Assembly: GCA_027660625.1 (NCBI GenBank)
Contig: JAQDNC010000012.1
Span: 1-59,661 of the forward strand
DNA from: Coriobacteriaceae bacterium AM100-PB1-1D-6A
GTDB taxonomy: Bacteria > Actinomycetota > Coriobacteriia > Coriobacteriales > Coriobacteriaceae
Direction: 5' to 3'
Length of the DNA stretch: 59,661 bases
Below are positions 36,877 to 45,114 of the stretch, in pieces. The notes beneath the pieces were generated by a model. The model was not told the DNA's origin. It did no database searches and saw nothing but the letters and a program-made list of their open reading frames with translations. Within the stretch, counting starts at the first letter, position 1, and each line of letters starts with the position of its first letter. The position numbers and the translations under genes were made by a program.

Positions 36877-37890
36877 CTACTCGGACTGCCCACCCTTTTT
36901 GGCGTGCTTGGACGGAGCACTCAGAAAGCGGCCCGTCAAATAGTTCGCCGGGCCGGAAATATCGATCCCCAGCAGTACGTGTCCCAGCCACAGGAACGCC
37001 ACGAGCACCAGCAATGGAATCACGCACGAGGTCACGATCATCACGATGACGCCTTCGATCAGATCGGTCACCTGCCGCACAATTTCATCGGTCATCTGCT
37101 TGGCGCCGCTGGTCACCGACGTGACGAGACCCGAGGCACCGTCGGCAAGCTGCTCAAGCACGTTCTTGGACTCTGTGGACTCGGTCTTTTTCTTGCTTGT
37201 TTTGGAGCTATCGCTATCTGCCGCGCTCGCAGCGTCGGCCGCCTTTTGCTCGGCCGCCTCGATGCTAACGCGATACGTTTCATCGACCTTTTGCGACACC
37301 CATACGCTCGCGGGCACGAGCGCCATGCCGATCACGGCAACCACCAGCACACGCGTTGCCACGCGGCGAATGACCGTGCTCGTACTCCAGCGCCCGTGAA
37401 TGCCGAGCGACACCGCAAAGAGTACCAACGCAAACGGGATTAAGATGCCCAAGCCAACCGACCACAAAATCGTGAGCAAATATTTCTCTAGGTAGAGCAC
37501 GGCAAGCACGATACCAAGGTTGCCTGAAAGCTGCGCGAGCTGCTCGGCAACTGGCGTTCCCGTATCGCCCGGCAGCGCAGTGATACCCGCAGATAGGGCG
37601 ACGCACGAGGTCGTGAGCGCCAAAACATTGCCCTTCTTTTGATCGATGACCTCGATGGTGGAGTCCCAGGTCTTGGTATCGGCAAAATGCGGACGAGCTA
37701 CAAAGCCCGACAACAGCGCCAGTACCACGAGCGCAACGATAAAGCCAATCTGCAGTTTTTTGTTTGCGCACACGACATCGGACAGGCTGGGCTGCAGCTC
37801 GGTTACCGTCGTGTGCTCGGTTATCTGGACAGGACGCCCATGAGTCATCTCGTGCGCGTCTCCCTTTTGAATCAATCCGTTGCCCGGCAT
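36877..37890 (-). CDS. Hypothetical multi-pass membrane protein
   Basis: A 337-residue protein that I cannot assign to a family. One membrane segment lies near 48-66; an outward loop follows, then two or three segments between about 125 and 205, a charged Lys/Ser/Glu-rich stretch (about 215-245), and one long hydrophobic segment near 280-310. The N-terminal 45 residues and the C-terminal basic tail should be cytoplasmic. ATG 37890 follows AAGGAGG. It has its own terminator and is not obviously linked to the lac genes on either side. Confidence 0.75.
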   Translation of the reverse strand: MPGNGLIQKGDAHEMTHGRPVQITEHTTVTELQPSLSDVVCANKKLQIGFIVALVVLALLSGFVARPHFADTKTWDSTIEVIDQKKGNVLALTTSCVALSAGITALPGDTGTPVAEQLAQLSGNLGIVLAVLYLEKYLLTILWSVGLGILIPFALVLFAVSLGIHGRWSTSTVIRRVATRVLVVAVIGMALVPASVWVSQKVDETYRVSIEAAEQKAADAASAADSDSSKTSKKKTESTESKNVLEQLADGASGLVTSVTSGAKQMTDEIVRQVTDLIEGVIVMIVTSCVIPLLVLVAFLWLGHVLLGIDISGPANYLTGRFLSAPSKHAKKGGQSE

Positions 37891-38008
37891 TTGGATACCT
37901 CCTTATTCCGGCCTGTATTGCGGATGGAAGTATACCCCACCCAGCGAAAAACCGAACGGGAGGGCGTGCAGAAGCTCCATAACGCTGCTAGTCGAATAGT
38001 GCCATTTC

Positions 38009-38160
38009 AAAACTATGCTGGTTTACTACGATAAAACCGATAGGACCGACCACATTTGCTATTAGCAGAAAATGACAAGCTTTCTACCTGCGGCTTTGAT
38101 AACGCCGTTCTTTCCATAGTTGAAAGAATGCGAATCATCGTAGTAAACCGGCATAGTTTT
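38009..38160. repeat. 152-bp element A with 24-bp terminal inverted repeats
   Basis: The ends 38009-38032 and 38137-38160 are inverted repeats (AACTATGCTGGTTTACTACG type) with one mismatch. The right end is identical over 24 bases to that of the element at 51163-51186, and both elements are exactly 152 bases. The interiors share GACCGACCAC/GTCCGACCAC and CTACCTGCGG. It lies in the gap between the membrane-protein and EIIA genes. It may be a non-autonomous mobile element or a structured RNA. Confidence 0.75.
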
Positions 38161-38295
38161 GTAACCGACAGGCCGAGTCGGCACCGCAGCAAACCTAATA
38201 ACCCGTTTTCTTCCATCCTCAAAGGATCAAATGCATGGCAGGAGTGTCCCTAACTGCGGCAGATAAGGAACGTCCCCAAGTGCCGGGTAAAAAGA

Positions 38296-38329
38296 AAAAG
38301 CCCTGTCGCGAGTTTGCGGCAGAGCTTTT
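38296..38329 (-). terminator. Terminator of the lactose EIIA gene
   Basis: AAAAGCCCTGTCGC and GCGGCAGAGCTTTT pair at 12 of 14 positions over a six-base loop, about 28 bases after the EIIA stop on the minus strand. An A-rich run to the left gives the U-tract in that direction. Confidence 0.7.
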
Positions 38330-38356
38330 GGAAGGGGACTTGGTTGTGCGGGCTCG

Positions 38357-38695
38357 TTAGGCGAGCTTGGCCTCGAGCTCGGCGATGCGCTTGTAGGCAT
38401 CGATGGTAAAGCGGGTCTGCTTCTCCAGAATCATAGTGGTCATGAGAGTGTCCTGAGCGTGAGCCATGATGAAGGTCATCTCCATCTCGCCGCCGCCGGC
38501 CTCCTGCGAAAGCAGCTTGGTCTGCGTGTCGTGGGCACCGATGAGCGCATCGCTGGCATCCTTGTGCAGCTGCTCGGCCTTCTCAAAATCACCCTCGCGA
38601 GCAGCATCGAGCGCTGCAAGCAGATCGGTCTGGGCGTCACCTGCGTATGCGACGATCTCGAATCCAACCATCGAGATTTCTTCTTTGGTTGCCAT
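38357..38695 (-). CDS. lacF: PTS lactose/cellobiose-type EIIA component
   Basis: A 112-residue helical EIIA of the lactose/chitobiose family. The active histidine lies in MAHAQDTLMT, which matches the family's HAQDHLMT block. In the cytosol it passes phosphate from HPr to the EIIB domain of a lactose-type EIICB. Only one such EIIA is present while two EIICB genes (40272 and 45115) lack their own, so it probably serves both. ATG 38695 follows AAAGGA. It stands alone on the minus strand with its own terminator. Confidence 0.92.
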   Translation of the reverse strand: MATKEEISMVGFEIVAYAGDAQTDLLAALDAAREGDFEKAEQLHKDASDALIGAHDTQTKLLSQEAGGGEMEMTFIMAHAQDTLMTTMILEKQTRFTIDAYKRIAELEAKLA

Positions 38696-38778
38696 ATTGC
38701 GTTCCTTTCACATATGAACCAATGGAGAGCATCGCGTCCGGGCATACGCGCTGCGTTCTGTATGGCAGAAACATTAAC

Positions 38779-38851
38779 ATTCAAACAAAAAAGAACAACG
38801 CAAAACATAATTTCAAGCTATGAACGGTCAATTTTCGCCCGTGAACGGTTT
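38779..38851 (-). promoter_or_regulatory. Candidate operators upstream of lacF
   Basis: ATTCAAACAAAAAAGAACAA (38779-38798) resembles the LacR-like palindromes upstream of lacA. GAACGGTCA (38822-38830) and GAACGGTTT (38843-38851) are a direct repeat with a 21-base period, the best-preserved pair of that family in the window. Confidence 0.5.
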
Positions 38852-38909
38852 CCAAACCATTTCGAACAATATCAAACATGATTAACGGAAACCCAAACAG
38901 GACCGCGCC

Positions 38910-39914
38910 CTAGCGCAAATCGCGCACCGTATCGCCCTCTACGAGCACGCCGGGGATCAGCATGTGCTCCACGCCAGACGCACCCCCCTCGGCACCGGCG
39001 ATCTTATCGACTGCCCACATGCCGACACGCCTGTTGTCAAAGCGCACGGTGGTCAGGCGACGGTCGGGCACGATATCGCCCAGGCTGTCATCAACACCCA
39101 CCACGCTCACGTCCTCGGGCACACGCCTTCCGCGCGATTCGAGCCCGCGAATGCAGCCGTAGGCCATGGCGTCGTTGGAGGCATAGATGGCAGTACAGGT
39201 CGGATCGTCCGCCAGAGCCTGGCCTGCGGCATATCCGCTCTGCGCCGTCCAATCGCCACGGATGAGTCGCGGCAGCTCAATACCATGTGCGCGCAATGTC
39301 TCGCGCCAGCCTTCCTCGCGCTGCATGCCCGAAAGCGAGCGCTCGGGACACGAGATAAAGTGCACGGTCTTGTGCCCCTGCCCCAGCAAGTACTCGACCA
39401 CCTGGCGCGAGCAATCGAACTGGTCGTTATCGACCGTAGAGCACAGCGGGTGCTCCAACATCGTAACGAGCACCGTCTGCATGCCGGGCAGCGGCTCGAA
39501 GGTGCCAAAGTCCGCCGGCATGCGATTCATAATCACAACCATGCCATCCACCGGCAGCGCGCTCATGCGTGACGATGCACTCTCCAGGGTATAGGGATGT
39601 CCATCTACTTTAGTAAGGGTGATGGCATAGCCGTGCTTGTCGGCGGCGGCGGCAAAGCCCTCCATACGGTCGAGGTTGCCGGTGCCGGTAATGTTGAACA
39701 TGGCGACGCCGACGGTCTTAAACTTACCGCGGCGCAGCGATCGACCGGCAAAATTGGGGCGATACCCCAGCTCGCGCATGGCGGCACGCACGCGCTCCTT
39801 GGTCTCTGGGCGCACGCTGGGCGAATCGTGCACCGTACGCGAGACTGTCTGCTCCGAGACGCCCGCGAGACGCGCCACATCCTTAACGGAAACCGATTTT
39901 TTAACAGCGGCCAT
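38910..39914 (-). CDS. LacI-family regulator next to the first lactose PTS
   Basis: A 334-residue LacI-type repressor: helix-turn-helix VSVKDVARLAGVSEQTVSRTV, hinge FAGRSLRRG, and a sensor domain ending LIPGVLVEGDTVRDLR. It is divergent from the EIICB-GH1 pair at 40272-43553, and two inverted copies of an AATGTTAACGTTACCATT-like site lie in between. It therefore probably controls that pair. The C-terminal VLVEGDTVRDLR closely parallels the LacI protein at 43829, indicating duplication. ATG 39914 is preceded by AAAGA. Confidence 0.88.
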   Translation of the reverse strand: MAAVKKSVSVKDVARLAGVSEQTVSRTVHDSPSVRPETKERVRAAMRELGYRPNFAGRSLRRGKFKTVGVAMFNITGTGNLDRMEGFAAAADKHGYAITLTKVDGHPYTLESASSRMSALPVDGMVVIMNRMPADFGTFEPLPGMQTVLVTMLEHPLCSTVDNDQFDCSRQVVEYLLGQGHKTVHFISCPERSLSGMQREEGWRETLRAHGIELPRLIRGDWTAQSGYAAGQALADDPTCTAIYASNDAMAYGCIRGLESRGRRVPEDVSVVGVDDSLGDIVPDRRLTTVRFDNRRVGMWAVDKIAGAEGGASGVEHMLIPGVLVEGDTVRDLR

Positions 39915-40005
39915 AGGTCGATCTTTCTATGTCGACGATGCCATTGGTGGCACCCTACGCAGTCATTTTTAACGCCTTCAAGTATATCCAACGCCTCCCC
40001 CACCA

Positions 40006-40212
40006 TACGCTCACCACCCAAAACCTACCGTTCACCGACATTTTTGCTTCCCCAAACGGCTTTTGGCGCCCAAATGTTAACGTTACCATTGTGCAAACAC
40101 AGAGCCACCGGGCGGCTCAAACGTTTACGCGCAAGGAATCGACGGTTCGCAGGCACAGGAACCACCGGTTCGCGTCTTTTTTTGTGTCCCAAAATGGCAA
40201 CGTCAACATTTT
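40006..40212 (+). promoter_or_regulatory. Operators between the LacI gene and the first lactose EIICB
   Basis: AAATGTTAACGTTACCATT (40072-40090) and, inverted, AAATGGCAACGTCAACATTT (about 40192-40211) are two versions of one operator some 120 bases apart. TACGCTCAC (40006-40014) and ACCGTTCAC (40027-40035) form a tandem pair with the 21-base period; the first half is degenerate. Confidence 0.55.
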
Positions 40213-40271
40213 GGCAAGCAAACGTCAAAAGCTACCATCGTTGCTAACCCACCGACTCTTAGGAGCTTTGC

Positions 40272-42047
40272 ATGGAGCAACTCATCGCCACTATCGAAAA
40301 GGGCCAGCCCTTTTTCAACGCGATCGCCCGCAACAAGTACCTCAAGGCGATCCGCGACGGTTTTATCTCCGTCATCCCCATCATCATCTTCTCGTCCATC
40401 TTCTGTCTCGTAGCCTCGGTCCCCAACATCTGGGGTTTCTACTGGCCCGATGACATCAACAACGCCTTGTGGAAGTGCTACAACTACTCCATGGGCATCC
40501 TGGCAATCGCCTGCGCCGCCACCACGGCCAAGCACTTCGCCGACGCCCAGAACCGCGATCTGCCCAAGAATAACCAGATCAACTTTATCTCGTGCATGTG
40601 CGCGGCCATCATCGGCTTCTTGCTCCTTTCGAGCGACACGATCGCCACGGACGCCGCCAGCGGCTTCAACACCACCTACCTTGGTTCCAAAGGCCTGCTG
40701 ACCGCCTTCATCGCTGCGTTTGTGACCGGCATCATCTACAAGTTCTTCATTAAGCGCAACATCACCGTCAAGATGCCCGAGCAGGTTCCGCCTAACATCT
40801 CGCAGACCTTTAAGGACATCATCCCCTTCTCCGTCTGCATCACCGTCTTTTGGGTCTTTGACATCGTCTTCCGCGCTGCCTTTGGCTTCTGCTTTGCCCA
40901 GGGCGTCATCCAGGTGTTCCAGCCCCTGTTCACCGCTGCCGACGGCTACATCGGCCTTGCTGTGATCTACGGCGCCATGAGCCTCTTCTGGTTCGTGGGC
41001 GTCCACGGCCCCTCGATCGTCGAGCCCGCCATCGCCGCCGCCCTCGTTGCCAACATGACCGACAACCTGGCTGCGTTCCAGGCCGGCCAGCACGCTTCCG
41101 CTGTCCTGACCCAGGGTGCCCAGTACTTCGTCGTCTGCATGGGCGGCACCGGCGCCACGCTTGTCCTGGTCTTTATGTTCTGCTTCCTGGCCAAGTCCCA
41201 GGAGATGCGCGCCGTCGGTAAGGCCGCCATCGTTCCCGTCTGTTTCGCTGTCAACGAGCCGCTGCTGTTCGCCGCGCCCATCGTGCTCAACCCCGTCTTC
41301 TTTGTCCCGTTTGTCTTTGCCCCGATCGCCAACATCTGGATCCTCAAGATCTTTATCGACTTCTTGGGCATGAACGGCTTTATGTACACCCTGCCTTGGA
41401 CCGTCCCCGGTCCCATCGGTACCATCATGGGCCTGGGCTTCCAGCCGCTCGCCTTTGTGATGCTCGCCCTTATCCTGGTCGTCGACTTCGTTCTGTACTA
41501 CCCGTTCTTCCGTGCCTATGACGCCCAGAAGTGCGCCGAGGAGGCCGAGATCTCCCAGGAGGAGCTCGCCGCCAAGAACGCCGAGAAGGCCGCCAAGCTC
41601 AACGATGCCTTCCAGGGCAAGGCTGACGCCAAGAGCGTTGCCGCCGGCGCTGCTGCCGAGGCCGTGAAGGCCGACTCCCCCGCCGCTTCCGCAGCACCCG
41701 CTGCCGAGACAACGACCGCCAGCGACCTCAACGGCAAGCGCGTGCTCGTGCTCTGCCAGGGCGGCGGAACCTCGGGCCTGCTCGCCAACGCGCTGGCCAA
41801 GGCCGCCAAGGAGCGCGGCATTAACCTCGAGACCGCTGCCGAGGCCTATGGCAACCACGTGGACATGCTCCCCGACTTTGACCTGGTCGTCCTGGCCCCG
41901 CAGGCCGCAAGCTACCTGGCCGACCTGCAGAAGGACTGTGAGCGCGTGGGCAACAAGTGCGTCGCCTGCCGTGGCAAGCAGTACATCGAGCTCTCCCAGA
42001 ACGGCGACAAGTCTCTCGCCTTCGTGAGTGAGCAACTTTCGAAGTAA
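40272..42047 (+). CDS. lacE: PTS lactose-type EIICB component 1
   Basis: A 591-residue permease. The EIIC domain (about 1-425) has roughly ten membrane segments, with GVHGPSIVEP and AVNEPLLFAAPIVLNP of the lactose/cellobiose family. An Ala/Glu-rich linker (about 430-490) leads to an EIIB domain with the phosphocysteine loop VLVLCQGGGTSGLLAN. It imports and phosphorylates lactose or a related beta-galactoside, with phosphate from the EIIA at 38357. ATG 40272 follows AGGAG. The GH1 gene lies 66 bases downstream. Lactose versus other disaccharide cannot be decided from sequence alone. Confidence 0.9.
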   Translation: MEQLIATIEKGQPFFNAIARNKYLKAIRDGFISVIPIIIFSSIFCLVASVPNIWGFYWPDDINNALWKCYNYSMGILAIACAATTAKHFADAQNRDLPKNNQINFISCMCAAIIGFLLLSSDTIATDAASGFNTTYLGSKGLLTAFIAAFVTGIIYKFFIKRNITVKMPEQVPPNISQTFKDIIPFSVCITVFWVFDIVFRAAFGFCFAQGVIQVFQPLFTAADGYIGLAVIYGAMSLFWFVGVHGPSIVEPAIAAALVANMTDNLAAFQAGQHASAVLTQGAQYFVVCMGGTGATLVLVFMFCFLAKSQEMRAVGKAAIVPVCFAVNEPLLFAAPIVLNPVFFVPFVFAPIANIWILKIFIDFLGMNGFMYTLPWTVPGPIGTIMGLGFQPLAFVMLALILVVDFVLYYPFFRAYDAQKCAEEAEISQEELAAKNAEKAAKLNDAFQGKADAKSVAAGAAAEAVKADSPAASAAPAAETTTASDLNGKRVLVLCQGGGTSGLLANALAKAAKERGINLETAAEAYGNHVDMLPDFDLVVLAPQAASYLADLQKDCERVGNKCVACRGKQYIELSQNGDKSLAFVSEQLSK

Positions 42048-42056
42048 GTAACGCCC

Positions 42057-42090
42057 AGGGCCAGCCGACCATCCAAGACCGGCTGGCCCT
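42057..42090 (+). terminator. Hairpin between EIICB 1 and GH1 1
   Basis: AGGGCCAGCCG and CGGCTGGCCCT form an 11-bp perfect stem in the short gap between the permease and hydrolase genes, followed by only a weak T-run (TTCGATTT). It may be a partial terminator or an mRNA stabiliser. The second EIICB-GH1 pair has an unrelated hairpin at the same place. Confidence 0.55.
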
Positions 42091-42113
42091 TCGATTTAGA
42101 CGATTGGATCATC

Positions 42114-43553
42114 ATGTCCGTTAATCCTGCTAGCGTCACCAACCCGCCCGCGCAGTTTCCCGAGGACTTTGTCTTTGGCGGCGCCACCGCTGCCTACCAG
42201 GTAGAGGGCGAGACCCGCACTCACGGTAAGGGCAAGGTTGCCTGGGACGACTTTCTGGAGGCCCAGGGGCGCTTCTCCCCCGATCCCGCTTCGGACTTCT
42301 ACAACCAGTACCCCGTCGACCTGGAGCTGTGCGAGGAGTTCGGCATCAACGGCATTCGCCTCTCCATCGCCTGGAGCCGCATCTTCCCCAACGGCACCGG
42401 CGAAATCAACCCCGAGGGCGTCCAGTTCTACCACGATCTCTTCGCCGAGTGCCACAAGCACCACGTTGAGCCGTTCGTCACGCTGCATCACTTTGACACG
42501 CCGCTTCCCCTCTTTGAGAAGGGCGACTTCCTCAACCGCGAGACCATCGACGCCTTTGTGGACTTTGCCACCTTCTGCTTTAAGGAGTACGCCGACCAGG
42601 TGACCTACTGGTTCACCTTTAACGAGATCTGGGCGAACGCCTCCAACACCTACATCGAGGGCACCTTCCCCGGTGGCGTCAAGGCGCATCTTGCCGAGGC
42701 CTTCCAGTGCGAGCACAACATGATGCTCGCCCACGCCAAGGCCGTACTGGCCTTCCACAACGGCGGCTTTAAGGGCAAGATCGGCGTCATCCAGTCGTTG
42801 GAGTTTAAGTATCCGCTCAACGAGAACGACCCCGCCGACATCAAAGCCGCCAATAACGAGCACGTGCTGCAGAACCAGTTCTTGCTCGACGCCACCTTCC
42901 GCGGCGACTATGCTCCCGACACCCTCGAGTGCGCCAACCGCCTGGCTGCCGTCTCGGGCGGCACCATCGAGATCCTGGACGAGGATCTCGAGATCATGCG
43001 CGAGGCCGCGCTCTACAACGACTACTTGGGCGTTAACAACTACCAGTGTCGCTTCCTCAAGGCTTACGATGGCGAGAACGACCTGCACCACAACGGTACG
43101 GGCGAGAAGGGCACCGGCCGCTGGCGCGTTAAGGGTATTGGCGAGCACGTGAACAAGCCCGGCATCCCCACCACCGACTGGGACTGGATCATCTATCCCG
43201 AGGGCCTGTTCGACCTGCTCGTCTACATTAAGCAGCGCTACCCCAACTACAAGCAGATTTTCATCACCGAGAACGGCATGGGCTACAAGGACCCCTGCAA
43301 GGACGGTTTTGTGGACGACCAGCCGCGCATCGACTACATCGAGCAGCACCTGCGCTGGCTGCTCAAGGCCATGGAGGTGGGTGTCAACGTGGGCGGTTAC
43401 TTCCTGTGGAGCCTGCAGGATCAGTTCTCCTGGACCAATGGCTACAACAAGCGTTATGGCTTCTTCTACGTTGACTTTGAAACCCAGAAGCGCACGCCCA
43501 AGGCAAGCGCCTACTGGTATAAGCACGTAGCGCAGACCCGTCGTCTGGACTAG
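42114..43553 (+). CDS. lacG: GH1 6-phospho-beta-galactosidase-type hydrolase 1
   Basis: A 479-residue family 1 glycoside hydrolase. FVFGGATAAYQVEG is the GH1 N-terminal signature, TFNEIWA carries the acid/base glutamate, and ITENGMGY the nucleophile glutamate. KHVAQT near the C-terminus and the NKRYGFFYVDFETQKR region fit the 6-phospho class. Downstream of a lactose EIICB it should cleave lactose-6-phosphate to galactose-6-phosphate and glucose. It is about 70% like the second GH1 here by eye. ATG 42114 has only a weak ribosome binding site (GGAT), so coupling to lacE is possible. Confidence 0.9.
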   Translation: MSVNPASVTNPPAQFPEDFVFGGATAAYQVEGETRTHGKGKVAWDDFLEAQGRFSPDPASDFYNQYPVDLELCEEFGINGIRLSIAWSRIFPNGTGEINPEGVQFYHDLFAECHKHHVEPFVTLHHFDTPLPLFEKGDFLNRETIDAFVDFATFCFKEYADQVTYWFTFNEIWANASNTYIEGTFPGGVKAHLAEAFQCEHNMMLAHAKAVLAFHNGGFKGKIGVIQSLEFKYPLNENDPADIKAANNEHVLQNQFLLDATFRGDYAPDTLECANRLAAVSGGTIEILDEDLEIMREAALYNDYLGVNNYQCRFLKAYDGENDLHHNGTGEKGTGRWRVKGIGEHVNKPGIPTTDWDWIIYPEGLFDLLVYIKQRYPNYKQIFITENGMGYKDPCKDGFVDDQPRIDYIEQHLRWLLKAMEVGVNVGGYFLWSLQDQFSWTNGYNKRYGFFYVDFETQKRTPKASAYWYKHVAQTRRLD

Positions 43554-43606
43554 CGGCTTGCGACCAGCGGAATTGCCCCGCTCACATAACCTGTCCCCAT
43601 TTCTCA

Positions 43607-43652
43607 GCCGGGGGCGGCACGTCACACGACGCGCCGCCCCCCGGCCTTTTTT
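43607..43652 (+). terminator. Terminator of the first EIICB-GH1 operon
   Basis: GCCGGGGGCGGC and GCCGCCCCCCGGC form a GC-rich stem followed by TTTTTT, about 55 bases after the GH1 stop. Confidence 0.85.
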
Positions 43653-43670
43653 GGGCAGACCGTACCGCAC

Positions 43671-43811
43671 GTTTGTCTCAATCTGTAACATCTAGCTGAG
43701 TTTTTCGCTCCAAGCTGTTACAGATCGAGACAAACAGAACGCCCGAGCAGAGATATCTCAATCTGTAACATCTAGCTGAGATTTTCGGCCCTACCTGTTA
43801 CAGGTTGAGAT
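43671..43811. repeat. Two 60-65 bp palindromic repeats (TCTCAATCTGTAACA family)
   Basis: 43671-43735 and about 43755-43811 each start with TCTCAATCTGTAACATCTAG and end with the complement of CTCAACCTGTAACAG or a close variant. The two lie tail to tail between the first GH1 terminator and the LacI gene. Four more copies lie after the second GH1 gene. Their loops vary while the stem is kept. Confidence 0.8.
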
Positions 43812-43828
43812 GAACGAGCCGAGCACGC

Positions 43829-44839
43829 CTACGCCCGCAAATCCCGCACGCTCGCACGCTCGACCAACACGCCCGAGACGAGCGTACGGCTTCTGGAGCT
43901 CGGAGCTTCCAGACCCGCGACGACCTCGTTGAGCGCACGGACGCCCAGCTCGCGGTGGCGAAACTTCACCGACGTCAGAATCGAGTTGGGAATCGTCTTA
44001 TAGAGCTCATCGTCGAAGCCGATCACGGACACATCATTGGGCACACTGAGCCCTTTGTCACGTAGAGCCATCATCACGCCGTTTGCCATGCAGTCGTTAG
44101 CAGCGAGGACCGCCGTGCAATCGGGCTTATCGGCAAGCACAAGGCCCGCGGCATAGCCACTATCCGCATTCCAATCGCCTTGCAGAGGCTCGGGCGGCTC
44201 AATGCCACGCGCCTCGAGTGCCGCACGCCAACCTTTCATACGGCACTGGCTCGACAACGACTCTTTCTTACCAGAGACGAAGTACACGTTTTTATGCCCG
44301 TGGTTCAAGAAGTACTCGCACGCCATGCGCGCGCCGCCCTCTTGGTCGTCACTGACGGTGGAGCAGGTAGGATGTTCCATCGGTGTGATAATCACCGTCT
44401 TGAGGTCTTTCGGTGCCTCAAAAGTATCAAAGTCATCGACCATCTGGCGCAGATTGAAGATCATGCCATCAACAGGCAGCTGCGACATCCTGCGCGCTGC
44501 GTCGGCAAGGGTCATCTTCTCCCCTGCCCGCTTTTTGATCATCGTGAGCGCAAAGCCGCGTTCTTCGGCGGCATCGGCGATACCGTCAATCATGTCCACG
44601 GCGCCGCCCGACAAGTGAAACATCACCACGCCGATGCACCCGTAACGGCCCAACTTGAGCGAACGCGCGGCAAAGTTGGTTCGAAACCCGAGCGCCTCCA
44701 TTGCGGAATGGACTTTATCGCGTGTCGACTCTCGCACGCTATCGGGCTCGTTGATCACACGCGACACCGTCTTGAGAGAAACACCTGCGGCAATCGCCAC
44801 ATCGTTCATCGAGACGTTTTTCTTGTCCATCGTTGCCAC
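43829..44839 (-). CDS. LacI-family regulator next to the second lactose PTS
   Basis: A LacI-type repressor of about 336 residues: VSMNDVAIAAGVSLKTVSRVIN, hinge FAARSLKLG, sensor domain, and the C-terminal LVSGVLVERASVRDLRA. It is divergent from the EIICB-GH1 pair at 45115-48390, with a strong palindrome between. The start is uncertain: GTG 44839 has GGAG five bases ahead, ATG 44830 begins MDKKNVSM, and the frame is open to 44908. It is a paralogue of the regulators at 29815 and 38910. Confidence 0.87.
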   Translation of the reverse strand: MATMDKKNVSMNDVAIAAGVSLKTVSRVINEPDSVRESTRDKVHSAMEALGFRTNFAARSLKLGRYGCIGVVMFHLSGGAVDMIDGIADAAEERGFALTMIKKRAGEKMTLADAARRMSQLPVDGMIFNLRQMVDDFDTFEAPKDLKTVIITPMEHPTCSTVSDDQEGGARMACEYFLNHGHKNVYFVSGKKESLSSQCRMKGWRAALEARGIEPPEPLQGDWNADSGYAAGLVLADKPDCTAVLAANDCMANGVMMALRDKGLSVPNDVSVIGFDDELYKTIPNSILTSVKFRHRELGVRALNEVVAGLEAPSSRSRTLVSGVLVERASVRDLRA

Positions 44840-44912
44840 TGCTTCTCCAGTCGGTTTTGCATCGCTTGTTTTTTGTGTTCTAGCATACACTACCTGCCCG
44901 ACTGACAAATCA

Positions 44913-45002
44913 GCCGTTTATCGGACAATATCGACCGTTCACCCGTAAATCCTTGTTGCTCTTCCAAAAATGTCTTACGTTGTCATTAACGAAATGACAA
45001 CG
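44913..45002 (+). promoter_or_regulatory. Operators upstream of the second lactose EIICB
   Basis: CGTTGTCATT and AATGACAACG (44978-45002) are a perfect inverted repeat, followed at once by another TTGTCATTT. This is probably the site of the LacI protein at 43829. GCCGTTTAT (44913-44921) and ACCGTTCAC (44934-44942) form a direct repeat exactly 21 bases apart. Confidence 0.6.
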
Positions 45003-45114
45003 TTGTCATTTGGCAATGCCTTCCTTAAGCAGGAAGGTTTCCGGGCAGTCCTGACCATCCATCGACGACCAGTTCCATCCACATGCGTCGCGCATTAAGT
45101 AGCAAAGGAGCTCT